Assembly (NCBI RefSeq): GCF_006770265.1
Contig: NZ_CP017194.1
Span: 62,001-126,000 of the forward strand
Source of the DNA: Lactococcus carnosus
GTDB taxonomy: Bacteria > Bacillota > Bacilli > Lactobacillales > Streptococcaceae
Direction: 5' to 3'
Length of the DNA: 64,000 nucleotides
This document shows, piece by piece, positions 35,693 to 48,793 of this stretch. The stretch's first letter is position 1. Each line of letters starts with the position of its first letter. The position numbers and the translations under genes are program-made. The notes beneath the pieces are model-generated. The model was not told where the DNA came from and did no database searches. It worked only from the letters and a program-made list of their open reading frames with translations.

Positions 35693-35721
35693 TTGACACA
35701 ATATAGTAAGTATGATAAACT
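35693..35721 (+). promoter_or_regulatory. rpsL-rpsG promoter
   Basis: TTGACA, 17-base spacer, TAAACT (preceded by TG at the extended position). The rpsL ATG is about 190 bases past the predicted start, so a long leader is made. Confidence 0.8.
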
Positions 35722-35757
35722 GATAAACGGTACTTTTTCATTTGGTAACACAAAAGA

Positions 35758-35917
35758 AGCCTAAGTTAATTAGCTTAGGTAGTATCCAAAATTCTTGTTG
35801 GAACTTGGTTTAAGCGACCATATACCAACGCAACTAAACGAAAAAACGAAAGGAATGCTATCGGTCTTATTATCGCTTATTGACTTCGTCAAAATAACGA
35901 CTGACAGCAAGCAAGAA
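35758..35917 (+). promoter_or_regulatory. Structured 5' leader of rpsL
   Basis: About 190 bases without a separate gene hold three hairpins: CCTAAG/CTTAGG (about 35761-35780), GTTGG...GGT/ACC...CCAAC (about 35798-35831) and TTGAC/GTCAA near 35880-35892. The rpsL frame is open through the leader from a TTG at 35795. The ribosome site before the true ATG is weak (AAGCAAGAA), unusual for a ribosomal protein gene. Feedback by a ribosomal protein is possible. Confidence 0.45.
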
Positions 35918-36331
35918 ATGCCTACTATTAACCAATTGGTTCGCAAACCGCGTAAATCAAAAATTGTTAAATCAACAGCGCCAGCATTGAACATTGGCTT
36001 CAACAGCCGTAAAAAAGTTCAAACGAAAACAAACTCACCACAAAAACGTGGGGTTGCAACTCGTGTTGGTACAATGACACCTAAAAAACCTAACTCAGCT
36101 TTACGTAAATTCGCACGTGTGCGTTTGTCAAACTTGATCGAGGTAACAGCTTATATCCCAGGTATCGGTCACAACTTACAAGAGCATAGCGTTGTTTTAC
36201 TTCGTGGTGGTCGTGTAAAAGACCTTCCAGGAGTACGTTACCATATCGTCCGTGGTGCACTTGATACTGCTGGCGTAACAGATCGTAAACAAGGCCGTTC
36301 TAAATACGGTACTAAAAAACCTAAAGCATAA
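35918..36331 (+). CDS. rpsL: 30S ribosomal protein S12
   Basis: 137 residues beginning [15 protein letters not shown], the universal S12 start; [11 protein letters not shown] and [11 protein letters not shown] contain the positions where streptomycin-resistance changes occur (lysines appear in the wild-type state). Located in the decoding centre of the small subunit. The in-frame extension of 41 codons upstream is leader, not protein, by comparison with the family. First gene of the rpsL-rpsG pair; fusA follows after a terminator-like hairpin. Confidence 0.98.
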   Translation: MPTINQLVRKPRKSKIVKSTAPALNIGFNSRKKVQTKTNSPQKRGVATRVGTMTPKKPNSALRKFARVRLSNLIEVTAYIPGIGHNLQEHSVVLLRGGRVKDLPGVRYHIVRGALDTAGVTDRKQGRSKYGTKKPKA

Positions 36332-36351
36332 TCTGAAAGGAGATAAGATAA

Positions 36352-36819
36352 ATGCGTAAAAATCGTGCACCAAAACGTGAAGTTTTGGCAGATCCATTAT
36401 ACAACTCAGTAGTAGTCACTCGCCTTATCAACCGCGTTATGCTTGATGGTAAACGTGGTACTTCAGCTAGCATCGTCTATGGCGCCTTTGAGCAAATCAA
36501 AGAAGCGACAGGAACAGAAGCTATTGAAGTATTTGAACAAGCGATGGAAAACATCATGCCAGTTTTGGAAGTTCGTGCTCGCCGTGTTGGTGGTTCAAAC
36601 TACCAAGTACCAGTTGAAGTACGTCCAGAACGCCGTGTAACACTTGGTTTGCGTTGGTTGGTAACAATCGCTCGCAAACGTGGTGAACATACAATGCAAG
36701 ATCGTTTGGCTAAAGAAATCATGGATGCAGCTAACAATACTGGCGCTGCAGTTAAAAAACGTGAAGATACTCACAAAATGGCAGAAGCTAACCGTGCGTT
36801 CGCTCACTTCCGTTGGTAG
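36352..36819 (+). CDS. rpsG: 30S ribosomal protein S7
   Basis: 155 residues, standard; starts [19 protein letters not shown] and ends NRAFAHFRW as in streptococci. Primary binder of the 3' domain of 16S rRNA and often the translational regulator of this operon. Ribosome site GAAAGGAG. 20 bases after rpsL. Confidence 0.98.
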   Translation: MRKNRAPKREVLADPLYNSVVVTRLINRVMLDGKRGTSASIVYGAFEQIKEATGTEAIEVFEQAMENIMPVLEVRARRVGGSNYQVPVEVRPERRVTLGLRWLVTIARKRGEHTMQDRLAKEIMDAANNTGAAVKKREDTHKMAEANRAFAHFRW

Positions 36820-36887
36820 AATTTTTTCTGAGCGAGTGTTCGTTTTCTGATCACAGCTAAGAAAAAATTTAACATAAGTAACTTAAG

Positions 36888-36925
36888 AAAATACTAGGTG
36901 GGCGACCTGCCTTCCTAGTATTTTT
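36888..36925 (+). terminator. Terminator or attenuator between rpsG and fusA
   Basis: AAATACTAGG pairs with CCTAGTATTT around a GC-rich loop, followed by T's. Partial read-through into fusA or a separate fusA promoter is likely. Confidence 0.85.
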
Positions 36926-36955
36926 ACTCAAATAGACATATTAGGAGACCTATAC

Positions 36956-39031
36956 ATGGCACGCGAATTTTCTTTAGAAAACACTCGTAACATCGGTATC
37001 ATGGCCCACGTCGACGCTGGTAAAACAACGACGACTGAGCGTGTACTTTACTATACTGGTAAAATCCATAAAATTGGTGAAACACATGAAGGTGCTTCAC
37101 AAATGGACTGGATGGCCCAAGAACAAGAACGTGGTATCACGATCACTTCAGCGGCAACAACTGCTGCATGGCATGATACACGTATCAACATCATCGACAC
37201 ACCAGGTCACGTGGACTTCACAATCGAAGTGCAACGTTCACTTCGTGTACTAGATGGTGCTGTTACAGTTCTTGATGCACAATCTGGTGTTGAGCCTCAA
37301 ACAGAAACTGTTTGGCGTCAAGCAACAGAATACGGTGTGCCACGTATCGTATTTGCTAATAAGATGGATAAAATCGGAGCTGATTTCTTCTACTCATTAA
37401 CAACACTTCATGATCGTTTGAATGCCAATGCACATCCAATCCAAATTCCAATCGGTGCTGAAGAAGATTTCGAAGGGATTATCGACCTAGTAAGAATGCG
37501 TGCCGAAGTCTATACAAATGACCTTGGTACTGATATTCTTGATGAAGAGATTCCAGAAGAATACCTTGCACAAGCTGAAGAGTGGCGTGCTAAATTAATC
37601 GAAGCTGTTGCAGATACTGATGAAGACATCATGATGAAATATCTGGAAGGTGAAGAAATCACTGAAGCTGAGCTTAAAGCGGCTATCCGTAAAGCAACAA
37701 TCAACGTTGAATTCTACCCAATGCTTGCAGGTTCTGCCTTCAAGAACAAAGGTGTTCAAATGATGCTTGATGCAGTAGTTGACTACTTGCCAGCACCAAC
37801 TGACGTACCTGCTATTAAAGGTGTTACACCTGACGGCGAAGAAACTGAACGTCATGCTGACGATTCAGAGCCTTTTTCAGCACTTGCCTTTAAAGTTATG
37901 ACTGACCCATTCGTAGGTCGTTTGACATTCTTCCGTGTTTATTCTGGTGTCTTGTCATCAGGTTCATACGTTTTGAATGCATCAAAAGGTAAACGCGAAC
38001 GTATCGGTCGTATCCTCCAAATGCACGCAAACACACGTAATGAAATTAACGATGTCTTTTCAGGAGATATCGCTGCAGCTGTTGGTTTGAAAGATACAAC
38101 AACTGGTGACTCATTGACAGACGAGAAGAATCCAGTTATTCTTGAATCTATCGAGTTCCCAGAACCAGTTATCCAAGTTATGGTTGAGCCTAAATCTAAA
38201 GCTGACCAAGATAAAATGGGTGTTGCCCTTCAAAAACTTGCTGAAGAAGATCCATCATTCCGCGTTGAAACAAACGTTGAAACTGGTGAAACACTTATCG
38301 CTGGTATGGGTGAGCTTCACTTAGATATCCTTGTTGACCGTATGCGTCGTGAGTTCAACGTTGATGCAAACGTTGGTGCGCCACAAGTATCATACCGTGA
38401 AACATTCCGTGCCCCTGTGACACAAGCCGAAGGTAAATTCGTTCGTCAATCAGGTGGTAAAGGTCAATACGGACACGTTTGGGTTGAATTTACACCAAAT
38501 GAAGAAGGTAAAGGATTTGAGTTTGAAAATGCCATCGTTGGTGGTGTTGTCCCTCGTGAATATATCCCAGCTGTTGAAAAAGGTTTGGCAGAAGCAATGC
38601 AAAATGGTGTCCTTGCTGGATACCCACTTGTTGACGTGAAAGCAAAACTTTACGATGGGTCATACCATGATGTCGATTCAAATGAAACTGCCTTCCGTGT
38701 TGCTGCATCATACGCTTTGAAAGCTGCTGCACCAAAAGCGAAACCAGTTATTCTTGAGCCAATGATGAAGGTTACTGTTACAGTTCCTGAAGAAAACTTA
38801 GGCGATATCATGGGTCACGTGACTGCTCGTCGTGGTCGTGTTGAAGGTATGGAAGCGCATGGTAACAGCCAAATCGTTCATGCGTTTGTACCACTTGCTG
38901 AAATGTTCGGTTATGCAACAACACTACGTTCGTCTACACAAGGACGTGGTACGTTCATGATGGTATTTGACCACTATGAAGATGTTCCTAAATCAGTACA
39001 AGAAGCAATCATTAAGAAAAATCAAGGTTAA
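36956..39031 (+). CDS. fusA: Elongation factor G
   Basis: GTPase that drives ribosomal translocation. 691 residues, in the streptococcal range. G1 [12 protein letters not shown] (residues 18-29), G2/switch [13 protein letters not shown]3 DTPGHVDF, G4 NKMDKIGAD, then domains II-V ending in KNQG. Strong codon bias. Ribosome site TTAGGAGACC. Conserved order rpsL-rpsG-fusA; tuf does not follow here. Confidence 0.99.
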   Translation: MAREFSLENTRNIGIMAHVDAGKTTTTERVLYYTGKIHKIGETHEGASQMDWMAQEQERGITITSAATTAAWHDTRINIIDTPGHVDFTIEVQRSLRVLDGAVTVLDAQSGVEPQTETVWRQATEYGVPRIVFANKMDKIGADFFYSLTTLHDRLNANAHPIQIPIGAEEDFEGIIDLVRMRAEVYTNDLGTDILDEEIPEEYLAQAEEWRAKLIEAVADTDEDIMMKYLEGEEITEAELKAAIRKATINVEFYPMLAGSAFKNKGVQMMLDAVVDYLPAPTDVPAIKGVTPDGEETERHADDSEPFSALAFKVMTDPFVGRLTFFRVYSGVLSSGSYVLNASKGKRERIGRILQMHANTRNEINDVFSGDIAAAVGLKDTTTGDSLTDEKNPVILESIEFPEPVIQVMVEPKSKADQDKMGVALQKLAEEDPSFRVETNVETGETLIAGMGELHLDILVDRMRREFNVDANVGAPQVSYRETFRAPVTQAEGKFVRQSGGKGQYGHVWVEFTPNEEGKGFEFENAIVGGVVPREYIPAVEKGLAEAMQNGVLAGYPLVDVKAKLYDGSYHDVDSNETAFRVAASYALKAAAPKAKPVILEPMMKVTVTVPEENLGDIMGHVTARRGRVEGMEAHGNSQIVHAFVPLAEMFGYATTLRSSTQGRGTFMMVFDHYEDVPKSVQEAIIKKNQG

Positions 39032-39045
39032 GACTAATAAATTAG

Positions 39046-39075
39046 CACGAACAATTTTAATTGTTCGTGTTTTTT
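39046..39075 (+). terminator. fusA terminator
   Basis: CACGAACAA pairs with TTGTTCGTG, followed by a T run. Confidence 0.93.
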
Positions 39076-39084
39076 GTTTTTCTT

Positions 39085-39093
39085 TGCTATAAT
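39085..39093 (+). promoter_or_regulatory. Extended -10 of purR
   Basis: TGCTATAAT. The gene start is about 175 bases further on, leaving a leader in which no clear PurBox or other element was seen. Confidence 0.55.
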
Positions 39094-39268
39094 AGAATAA
39101 GAACAAACATTACTAAATTAAACATTTTATGATAAAGAAGGTTGTTTTAAGACATAAAAATGATTAGATTGATACTGCACCTTAACTAGTAGTTTAAGCT
39201 TATCAAGACATTTTCAGGATGATTTGATGTACCGTGGTGATTGTTTGTTACTGAAAAGAGGTAGACCC

Positions 39269-40081
39269 ATGAAAAGAAGTGAACGATTGGTAGATTTTAC
39301 CAACTATTTATTAAACCACGCTAGAAAATTGACAACCCTATCTTTTTTTAGTGACAGGTATGGTGCTGCAAAGTCATCAATATCAGAAGATTTAGTAATC
39401 ATCAAGCGGATCTTTGATGAGACTGGTGTTGGTACAATTAAAACGTACGCGGGTGTTTCTGGAGGGGTTGTGTTTACACCTGAAATATCTGACGAACATT
39501 CGCGCAAAATCGTATCCGAAATTGCAACGCTGATGCGTGAGAGTAACCGCATTTTACCAGGTGGTTATATCTACCTGTCGGATATCTTAGGTAGCCCGAA
39601 AAATCTAGACAAAATTGGCAAAATTATCGCCCATGCCTATGCAGGAAAGCAGATAGACGCAGTCATGACAATCGCGACAAAAGGCATTCCGATTGCGCAG
39701 GCAGTAAGTGCAATTCTGGACGTACCATTTGTGATTGTCAGACGTGACCCGAAAGTAACCGAAGGTGCCACGCTAAATGTTAACTACATGTCTGGATCAA
39801 GTTCAAAAGTTGAAAATATGACCTTGTCTAAAAGGTCGCTTGCACCAGGTCAACGTGTCCTTATCGTAGACGATTTTATGAAAGGCGGTGGGACATTGAA
39901 CGGTATGAAATCACTCGTCCATGAATTTGATTGTTTGCTTGCGGGAGTTGCAGTTTTTGCGGAAGGACCTTTTAAAGGCCAACGCTTAATTTCGGATTTT
40001 AAATCCATTTTAAAAATAAAGAGTATCGATATAGAAAACAGATCAATAGATGTTGCATTAGGCAATATCTATGACACATAA
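39269..40081 (+). CDS. purR: Purine operon regulator PurR
   Basis: 270 residues: N-terminal winged helix (MKRSERLVDFTNYLLNHARK) fused to a phosphoribosyltransferase-like domain that senses PRPP; the PRPP loop is visible as VLIVDDFMKGGGT near residues 200-212. In lactococci this family activates pur genes. The ATG at 39269 follows AAGAGG and gives the standard family start; the longer frame (15 codons more) lacks support. Single gene with its own terminator. Confidence 0.95.
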   Translation: MKRSERLVDFTNYLLNHARKLTTLSFFSDRYGAAKSSISEDLVIIKRIFDETGVGTIKTYAGVSGGVVFTPEISDEHSRKIVSEIATLMRESNRILPGGYIYLSDILGSPKNLDKIGKIIAHAYAGKQIDAVMTIATKGIPIAQAVSAILDVPFVIVRRDPKVTEGATLNVNYMSGSSSKVENMTLSKRSLAPGQRVLIVDDFMKGGGTLNGMKSLVHEFDCLLAGVAVFAEGPFKGQRLISDFKSILKIKSIDIENRSIDVALGNIYDT

Positions 40082-40093
40082 AAACTGAATTTA

Positions 40094-40125
40094 AGGAATC
40101 ATATAAGCCTATGATTCTTTTTTTT
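40094..40125 (+). terminator. purR terminator
   Basis: GAATCAT pairs with ATGATTC, followed by eight T. Confidence 0.88.
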
Positions 40126-40156
40126 ATGGGGTTAAACGTGTTTAAGAGAGTATACG

Positions 40157-40986
40157 CTAGGATAATAAAGCTAATCCAGATGAATGCACATAACAACTAA
40201 TCAAAAAATATAATTGGCGATGGATCAGTCCATTTTTAATTTCATCAAAAAAAGAACAAGACTTTAGTGTGTCGTCTTGTTCTTCTAATGTTATATCAGG
40301 ACTTTTATGATACCAGTACTGATGCTTTTGCATAAATAACGCCTGTAGTCGATAATAGTATTGCAAATCACTCGTTTTATAGTAATGATACCAGGCATCT
40401 AAAATATCTGGATCAATAATATTAAATTTCGTAACTAACGTGTATGCGACAAGTAATGCACTTGTTGCAATAGCTGTAATTAAATTACCATCAACAACAA
40501 GTGGTTGATCGAGATAATTTGATTCACTAACATACTGATTGCTAACTAATTTTAAAAAATCTGATGTTTGATTTCAAAAGTTTATATTTTGGGGGTCACA
40601 TCATTACTGGTATGTTTTCGTGTCTTTAGTATACCTATAGAATTTAAGGCGCCTACAGACGCACACATAGATACAACGGTTCCGTTTTCTAGTAATACTT
40701 TTTCCGTCAAGAACAGTATGTCTTTATGTTTTTTATCATGCCACGTATCTGCACCAGCTAATAGCAGTACAGTATCAGCAGAAATGTCTATTTCTGCAAC
40801 AGTACAGTCGGGGATAATTTTGAGACCGCCTGCCGTCTTAATGGGCCTATTATCTGCGCCAACCATTTTCAACTCAATTTTATCATGATCTACTTTATAA
40901 AAGCTATCATTGTTTAAAAGTGGCAATAAGTAAGCATATTGCCAATCAGCCATCGTATCCATTATGTAAATATAGACTTGTTTCAT
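40157..40986 (-). pseudogene. DJ-1/PfpI-family protein gene, broken
   Basis: The first part (40986-40582, 134 residues) has the DJ-1/PfpI (class I glutamine amidotransferase-like) fold start and the nucleophile elbow VVSMCASVGALNSIG, followed by the conserved RKHTSND. It then stops. The second part lies in another frame from about 40541 to 40157 (FLKLVSNQYVSESNYLDQPL, VVDGNLITA, AYTLVTKF, and a 90-residue tail), which is the rest of the same family. Around 40 bases at the junction fit neither frame and include stops, so an insertion plus frame change broke the gene. A -10 (TATAAT, 41076-41071 minus) would serve it. Confidence 0.72.
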
Positions 40987-41213
40987 TTGTTTTCATTCTT
41001 TCTTTTGTTCTCTTCATGTTATGTTGTCCATGCAGTTCAATTAAGCAAATCATCCATCAATTCCTTTTGTATTATAATAGATTCCGTATATACCAAATGA
41101 TATTTAATGCCAATTTAGAACATAATGAGAGTGGTGATGGAAATAAAGACTGATTCAGAATTAGTTTTAATAAAGTAGCAAGAAATAAAAAGCGAAAAAA
41201 AGCAAAAAAGGTG
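40987..41213. other. AT-rich spacer between broken gene and rRNA promoters
   Basis: No gene of convincing size is visible. It holds a minus-strand -10 (TATAAT at 41076-41071) for the DJ-1/PfpI gene and AT-rich DNA just before the rRNA promoters, which might act as an upstream activating (UP) element. Confidence 0.5.
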
Positions 41214-41338
41214 TTGACAGTTAAGTAAGGATTTGATAAGATAATAAAGTACTAAAAAACACCGGAAGCGAACGATTGAAAAGAAAATAAAAAAACTTTT
41301 CAAAAGTAGTTGACAGCAACAAAAACTTCTGGTAGAAT
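41214..41338 (+). promoter_or_regulatory. rRNA operon tandem promoters P1 and P2
   Basis: P1: TTGACA (41214) -17- TAAGAT (41237-41242). P2: TTGACA (41310) -17- TAGAAT (41333-41338). Both have consensus -35 boxes and A-rich DNA upstream. A leader of roughly 180 bases precedes 16S. Confidence 0.85.
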
Positions 41339-41520
41339 TAAGTAGTTGTCTCGTAAGAACAACGACAACGAAATAGACCTTTGAAAACTGAATAATACAG
41401 AATAATAACCAAGTGCAGGCTTGTTATTTAGCAATAGATAACAAACTGTCAATTCGACAATAAATCGTTAAGAAATTAACGGACAAAAAACAAAAGCTAG
41501 ATGATATTTATATCATCTCA

Positions 41521-43076
<1,556 letters not shown>

Positions 43077-43193
43077 AAAAATGGTTGCTTAGGCAATTCA
43101 TGGATAACCTGCATTTGCGTTTTAATTCTGTATTATTTAGTTTTGAGAGGTTTATACCTAATAGCAAGAGTAAAAATCTTCTCTGAAGAAGAG

Positions 43194-43266
43194 GGGGCCT
43201 TAGCTCAGCTGGGAGAGCGCCTGCTTTGCACGCAGGAGGTCAGCGGTTCGATCCCGCTAGGCTCCA
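43194..43266 (+). tRNA. tRNA-Ala (UGC)
   Basis: Acceptor GGGGCCT/AGGCTCC, anticodon TGC in CTTTGCACG, T-arm GCGGTTCGATCCCGC. In the 16S-23S spacer, the usual place in Streptococcaceae. Confidence 0.97.
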
Positions 43267-43459
43267 TAGGGTGGTAGTAATATCATCTTGTCAACGAAGA
43301 CGTTAAAATAGAGATTTGATCATTGAAAACTGAATAACAATTTCTAAAATAACAAGAAATAAACCGAGAAGTGTTGTATTTATACAACACCTCAAAAAAA
43401 AAGCGTGAGTCGAAAGACTCAATACTTATTACCAAGATACTTAAATGTATCAATTTAAA

Positions 43460-46363
<2,904 letters not shown>

Positions 46364-46464
46364 TAGTAGAGTTTAAGTTTTAAACGTTTTGGTTTAGTGA
46401 GTTATTTTAGAAAAATGTTATTCAGTTTTGAATGTTCAAATGCAAGTTTAGATATTCGAGATAA

Positions 46465-46581
46465 GTTTGGTGCTTATTGCATGAGAGATACACCTGTTCC
46501 CATGTCGAACACAGTAGTTAAGTCTCATTACGCCGGAAGTAGTTGGGGGTTGCCCCCTGTGAGATAAGGTCGGTGCCAAGC
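46465..46581 (+). rRNA. 5S ribosomal RNA
   Basis: Terminal helix GTTTGG/CCAAGC, with the conserved internal CCTGTTCCCATGTCGAACAC. About 117 bases; ends are set by the terminal helix. Confidence 0.93.
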
Positions 46582-46587
46582 GAAAAG

Positions 46588-46614
46588 AAAGCGACTGGAA
46601 GGCCGCTTTTATTG
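46588..46614 (+). terminator. Hairpin after 5S
   Basis: AAAGCG pairs with CGCTTT across a 10-base loop, followed by TATT. Probably a processing signal or partial terminator, because the tRNA genes follow. Confidence 0.4.
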
Positions 46615-46704
46615 GGAGTTTAGCTCAGCTAACACGCGAGTGTTTGTTTCGAGGATTACGCAAGTAACCATAGAAACAGGTCAGTTGAGATAGACTTCCT
46701 CCCA
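46614..46704 (+). ncRNA. tRNA-like structured element between 5S and tRNA-Val
   Basis: First 17 bases (GGGAGTTTAGCTCAGCT) equal the 5' end of the tRNA-Val that starts at 46706, then the sequence diverges. It ends CTCCCA, so GGGAG (46614-46618) can pair with CTCCC (46699-46703) like an acceptor stem with a discriminator A. Inside, CTCAGCT pairs with AGTTGAG; a hairpin AACAC-GCGA-GTGTT and a longer one (TGTTTC/GAAACA, GGATTAC-GCAA-GTAACC with a bulge) follow. Both loops are GNRA tetraloops. There is no anticodon or T arm. Function unknown. Confidence 0.6.
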
Positions 46705-46705
46705 T

Positions 46706-46778
46706 GGGAGTTTAGCTCAGCTGGGAGAGCATCTGCCTTACAAGCAGAGGGTCGGGGGTTCGAACCCCTCAACTCCCA
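46706..46778 (+). tRNA. tRNA-Val (UAC)
   Basis: Acceptor GGGAGTT/AACTCCC, anticodon TAC in CCTTACAAG, T-arm GGGGGTTCGAACCCC. Confidence 0.97.
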
Positions 46779-46801
46779 TTAGGTGTATACCTAATGAAAC
46801 A

Positions 46802-46874
46802 GGTCTCGTAGTGTAGTGGTTATCACGTCGCCCTGTCACGGCGAAGATCGCGGGTTCAAATCCCGTCGAGACCG
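46802..46874 (+). tRNA. tRNA-Asp (GUC)
   Basis: Acceptor GGTCTCG/CGAGACC, anticodon GTC in CCTGTCACG, discriminator G. Confidence 0.97.
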
Positions 46875-46912
46875 TTTAAGTTTTACGAAAAACTTAATCA
46901 TACCAAGTATTA

Positions 46913-46985
46913 GACTCGTTAGCTCAGTTGGTAGAGCAATTGACTTTTAATCAATGGGTCGCTGGTTCGAGCCCAGCACGGGTCA
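46913..46985 (+). tRNA. tRNA-Lys (UUU)
   Basis: Acceptor GACTCGT/ACGGGTC, anticodon TTT in ACTTTTAAT, T-arm GCTGGTTCGAGCCCAGC. Confidence 0.97.
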
Positions 46986-46989
46986 TCAA

Positions 46990-47071
46990 GCGGATGTGGC
47001 GGAATTGGCAGACGCACTAGATTTAGGATCTAGCGCTTTACGGCGTGGGGGTTCAAGTCCCTTCATCCGCA
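46990..47071 (+). tRNA. tRNA-Leu (UAG)
   Basis: Long variable arm (class II). Acceptor GCGGATG/CATCCGC, anticodon loop TTTAGGA. Confidence 0.97.
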
Positions 47072-47118
47072 TTTGTCGTCAGACAATGCAATAAGCTAAT
47101 CGCTTATACACTGCCTTA

Positions 47119-47191
47119 GCCGGCTTAGCTCAGTTGGTAGAGCATCTGATTTGTAATCAGAGGGTCGCGTGTTCAAATCATGTAGCCGGCA
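47119..47191 (+). tRNA. tRNA-Thr (UGU)
   Basis: Acceptor GCCGGCT/AGCCGGC, anticodon TGT in ATTTGTAAT. Confidence 0.97.
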
Positions 47192-47211
47192 TTACAATTA
47201 AATAATGATAT

Positions 47212-47283
47212 GCGAAAGTAGTTCAGTGGTAGAACATCACCTTGCCAAGGTGGGGGTCGCGGGTTCGAACCCCGTCTTTCGCT
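47212..47283 (+). tRNA. tRNA-Gly (GCC)
   Basis: Acceptor GCGAAAG/CTTTCGC, anticodon GCC in CTTGCCAAG, T-arm CGGGTTCGAACCCCG. Confidence 0.97.
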
Positions 47284-47297
47284 TATGCTAGAGGTAA

Positions 47298-47383
47298 GCC
47301 GGGGTGGCGGAACTGGCAGACGCACAGGACTTAAAATCCTGCGAAGGGTGACCTTCGTACCGGTTCGATTCCGGTCCTCGGCA
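47298..47383 (+). tRNA. tRNA-Leu (UAA)
   Basis: Class II tRNA with long variable arm GAAGGGTGACCTTC; acceptor GCCGGGG/CCTCGGC, anticodon loop CTTAAAA. Confidence 0.97.
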
Positions 47384-47447
47384 TTTCTTGATCACAGTGT
47401 GATAGGGAATGGTTTAAACTGGTGCTTATATAGACTAGTAGATAGTA

Positions 47448-47521
47448 GCACCCTTGGCTCAACTGGATAGAGTACCTGACTACGAATCAGGCGGTTGCAG
47501 GTTCGAATCCTGCAGGGTGCA
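47448..47521 (+). tRNA. tRNA-Arg (ACG)
   Basis: Acceptor GCACCCT/AGGGTGC, anticodon ACG in ACTACGAAT; A34 is normally edited to inosine by TadA. Confidence 0.97.
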
Positions 47522-47559
47522 TCAAGATTATCTAAGATTCGAGAGTAGATAATCTTGAT
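47521..47559 (+). repeat. Perfect 14-bp hairpin between tRNA-Arg and tRNA-Pro
   Basis: ATCAAGATTATCTA pairs perfectly with TAGATAATCTTGAT around an 11-base loop; it starts at the discriminator base of tRNA-Arg. No T run follows, so a role in processing of the tRNA precursor is more likely than termination. Confidence 0.7.
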
Positions 47560-47580
47560 GTGATAGAGATATAAATTATT

Positions 47581-47654
47581 CGGGAAGTAGCTCAGCTTGG
47601 TAGAGTACTTGGTTTGGGACCAAGGTGTCGCAGGTTCGAATCCTGTCTTCCCGA
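47581..47654 (+). tRNA. tRNA-Pro (UGG)
   Basis: Acceptor CGGGAAG/CTTCCCG, anticodon TGG in GTTTGGGAC. Last tRNA of the cluster. Confidence 0.97.
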
Positions 47655-47659
47655 TATTC

Positions 47660-47682
47660 ACGACTGATTCAGTCGTTTTTTT
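47660..47682 (+). terminator. Terminator of rRNA-tRNA operon
   Basis: ACGACT pairs with AGTCGT around GATTC-type loop bases, followed by seven T. Confidence 0.9.
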
Positions 47683-47713
47683 GTATATACAATTAACTTT
47701 TTATAACTATTTT

Positions 47714-47722
47714 TGTTATAAT
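47714..47722 (+). promoter_or_regulatory. Extended -10 of rsmD-coaD-sepM operon
   Basis: TGTTATAAT, about 38 bases before the rsmD ATG, with an ordinary leader containing GAGGAG. Confidence 0.7.
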
Positions 47723-47760
47723 AAAGCATCAAATTAATGTTACGAGTATGAGGAGTGTCA

Positions 47761-48312
47761 ATGAGAGTTGTTGCAGGCAATTATGGTGGCAGAAATTTAA
47801 AAACACTTGATGGGAAACTAACACGGCCAACAGGCGATAAGGTTAGGGCTGCGATGTTTTCTATGATTGGCCCTTTTTTTGAAGGTGGCCGGGTACTTGA
47901 CTTATATGCTGGTAGTGGTGGGTTGGCGATAGAGGCTATTTCTAGAGGGATGTCTTCTGCTGTTTTAGTTGAAAGAGATCGAAAAGCACAGACTATTATT
48001 TTAGATAATATAGAGATGACTAAGGAATTAAATAAATTTAGTTTATTAAAAATGGATGCCAGACGTGCACTGAAACAATTGTCTGGACCATTTGATCTTG
48101 TATTTTTAGACCCTCCCTATGCTAAAGAAACTGTGGGAAATGATATCAGCAGTTTGGATAGTCTACAAGTATTGAGCGACCGAGTGATTATTGTATGTGA
48201 AACTGACGAGTCAGTTGTACTACCTGATAGTATAGGAGAGTTTGAGATAATAAAGCAAAAACGCTATGGTATCTCTAAAGTAACGATTTATGAAAGAGGT
48301 GATCATGACTAA
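47761..48312 (+). CDS. rsmD: 16S rRNA guanine-966 N2-methyltransferase
   Basis: SAM-dependent methyltransferase acting on G966 of 16S rRNA in the small subunit. N-terminal [15 protein letters not shown], motif [16 protein letters not shown] (about residues 45-59) and catalytic motif LDPPY (about 118-122) are diagnostic. 183 residues. Start at ATG 47761 with GAGGAG five bases upstream. Overlaps coaD by 8 bases, the classical rsmD-coaD pairing. Confidence 0.96.
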   Translation: MRVVAGNYGGRNLKTLDGKLTRPTGDKVRAAMFSMIGPFFEGGRVLDLYAGSGGLAIEAISRGMSSAVLVERDRKAQTIILDNIEMTKELNKFSLLKMDARRALKQLSGPFDLVFLDPPYAKETVGNDISSLDSLQVLSDRVIIVCETDESVVLPDSIGEFEIIKQKRYGISKVTIYERGDHD

Positions 48313-48793
48313 AAAAATTGGCCTATATACTGGAACTTTTGATACTGTAACAAATGGTCACCTAGATATTATTTATCGGGCTGCTAAATTATTTGATACC
48401 CTTTATGTGGGTATATTTAACAATGATAAAAAGAATCCGTTATTTTCGACGCTTGAGCGAAAAGTCATGTTGGAAAACTTATTGCTTGAATTTGATCATG
48501 TTCAAGTAATTGTTCATGAGTCGGATTTAACGGTTAATGTTGCGGAAGGACTACAGGTAACAGCCTTAGTTCGAAGTGTGAGAAATGCGCAAGATTTAGC
48601 CTATGAATCAGAGATGGTTTATTTTAATCAACAGATGAGTGGTATTGAAACTGTTATATTGCTTGCCAATCCTAATTTACAATATATTAATAGTACACGT
48701 ATCAAGGAATTGGCACAGTTTGGAGTTGATATTTCAAAATGGGTACCAAATTTAGTCATAAAAGAATTGGAGCGTAAAATTGAAAAAAAATAA
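48305..48793 (+). CDS. coaD: Phosphopantetheine adenylyltransferase
   Basis: Fourth step of coenzyme A synthesis: 4'-phosphopantetheine plus ATP to dephospho-CoA. 162 residues. Nucleotidyltransferase motif (T/H)xGH is seen as [14 protein letters not shown] at residues 9-22, and the late motif as [10 protein letters not shown]. Start at ATG 48305 with AAGAGGTGATC upstream; the earlier in-frame codon lies inside rsmD. Confidence 0.97.
   Translation: MTKKIGLYTGTFDTVTNGHLDIIYRAAKLFDTLYVGIFNNDKKNPLFSTLERKVMLENLLLEFDHVQVIVHESDLTVNVAEGLQVTALVRSVRNAQDLAYESEMVYFNQQMSGIETVILLANPNLQYINSTRIKELAQFGVDISKWVPNLVIKELERKIEKK

Noticed and set aside
35795-35917. 41-residue N-terminal extension of S12
   Set aside because: S12 is universally 137 residues starting [10 protein letters not shown]; the extension is leader RNA, although its open frame is noted as odd.
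40568-40888. 106-codon plus-strand frame opposite the DJ-1/PfpI gene
   Set aside because: The minus strand has clear family motifs; the plus frame has none.
41139-41183. 13-codon frame with a GAGAGTGG ribosome-like site before the rRNA promoters
   Set aside because: Too short and without recognisable features; likely chance.
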